A stretch of DNA of 51,362 nt. Source: Bartonella callosciuri. GTDB lineage: Bacteria > Pseudomonadota > Alphaproteobacteria > Rhizobiales > Rhizobiaceae. Position 1 is the first letter of the stretch. Each line of letters begins with the position of its first letter. The position numbers were made by a program, and so were the translations under genes. Below the pieces are notes generated by a model. The model saw nothing but the letters and a program-made list of their open reading frames with translations. It was not told where the DNA came from and did no database searches. The stretch is from assembly GCF_014203215.1 (NCBI RefSeq), contig NZ_JACHIM010000007.1:1-51362 (forward strand). Direction: 5' to 3'. Of this stretch, positions 51,062-51,362 are shown one piece after another.

Positions 51062-51362
51062 TTAGAAACTATAGCGTACACCTAAAATGCCCTGAAGCGA
51101 CTGCTTGCTTTTACGCCCTTTGATATAGTGGGCTCGTGCATAAAGCTTTAATTTATCACTGACTAAACTACTCAATCCAAATCCTATTTTGCCTGCATTC
51201 CCTGATAAATCTGTGGTAAATTGATGCTGTTGGTTAATCGTCGTGTGATTATCATCTTTATTCTCACGCAACCATGCTGCCGTAAGATAAGCTAAAGACG
51301 AACTCTCAACGCCCAATCCAAATTCATACCCTAAAGATAATCCAACCTCACTGCGTAATGAT
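51062..51362 (-). CDS. Autotransporter beta-barrel, C-terminal part (cut by window edge)
   Basis: The frame runs from the right edge (LRSEVGLSLGYEFGLGVESS) to a stop at 51062. It ends in alternating strand-turn segments and the final GILGVRYSF, whose terminal Phe is the signal for outer-membrane insertion. SDKLKLYARAHYIKGRK is the usual penultimate-strand pattern of type V autotransporters. Bartonella genomes carry several such surface autotransporters; the passenger domain is outside the window, so the exact member is unknown. Confidence 0.85.
   Translation of the reverse strand, partial: SLRSEVGLSLGYEFGLGVESSSLAYLTAAWLRENKDDNHTTINQQHQFTTDLSGNAGKIGFGLSSLVSDKLKLYARAHYIKGRKSKQSLQGILGVRYSF

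Overview
The window looks like chromosomal DNA of a Bartonella species. It is an AT-rich, reduced alphaproteobacterium of the Rhizobiales. The evidence is the rhizobial gene order (eno-ftsB-pdhABC-lpdA-lipA, ispDF, ntrYX-trkA, clpP-clpX-lon-hupB, tatABC-serS), Rhizobiales-type proteins such as RirA, long decaying intergenic stretches, and an autotransporter barrel at the right edge. The species cannot be named from sequence alone.

Layout. 1-348: N-terminus of a tyrosine integrase next to a tRNA-Leu(UAG). 516-1922: trmFO. 2.5-7.7 kb: protein quality control block hupB, lon, clpX, clpP on the minus strand. 8.6-13.6 kb: trkA and the NtrY/NtrX two-component system. 13.8-15.9 kb: rirA, ispDF and pncC on the plus strand. 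16.0-23.4 kb: COQ10/RatA-like protein, lipA, lpdA, pdhC, pdhB, pdhA and ftsB, the pyruvate dehydrogenase and lipoate block. 23.2-24.9 kb: a decayed tandem duplication of part of ftsB plus a TM2-domain gene. 24.9-31.4 kb: eno, kdsA, pyrG, secG and tpiA, with a phage-like scar (adenine methylase and integrase pseudogenes) between secG and tpiA. 31.6-33.5 kb: ppiD. 33.5-36.2 kb: decaying DNA with a wrecked MFS transporter. 36.2-44.3 kb: two homologues of mitochondrial complex I assembly factors (NDUFAF6-like and NDUFAF3-like), yajC, an NlpD-like LysM/M23 lipoprotein, pcm, serS, tatC, tatB and tatA. 44.3-46.2 kb: a nagZ relic and otherwise non-coding DNA. 46.2-50.7 kb: rlmJ, uvrC, pgsA, ndk. 51.06 kb to the edge: C-terminus of an autotransporter.

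Most genes are housekeeping: pyruvate to acetyl-CoA and lipoylation, glycolysis, isoprenoid, Kdo and CTP synthesis, Sec and Tat export, and proteolysis. I found no obvious undescribed multi-gene system. The most interesting points are: (i) ispDF seems to start at an ATT codon placed after an ideal Shine-Dalgarno; (ii) a tandem duplication in which each unit has lost a different gene; (iii) relics of nagZ, dam, an integrase and an MFS exporter that were not obvious as intact reading frames; (iv) a RelB/DinJ-like orphan antitoxin frame; (v) an NtrX without the GAFTGA loop; (vi) rirA sitting where dusB-ntrB-ntrC lies in free-living relatives.
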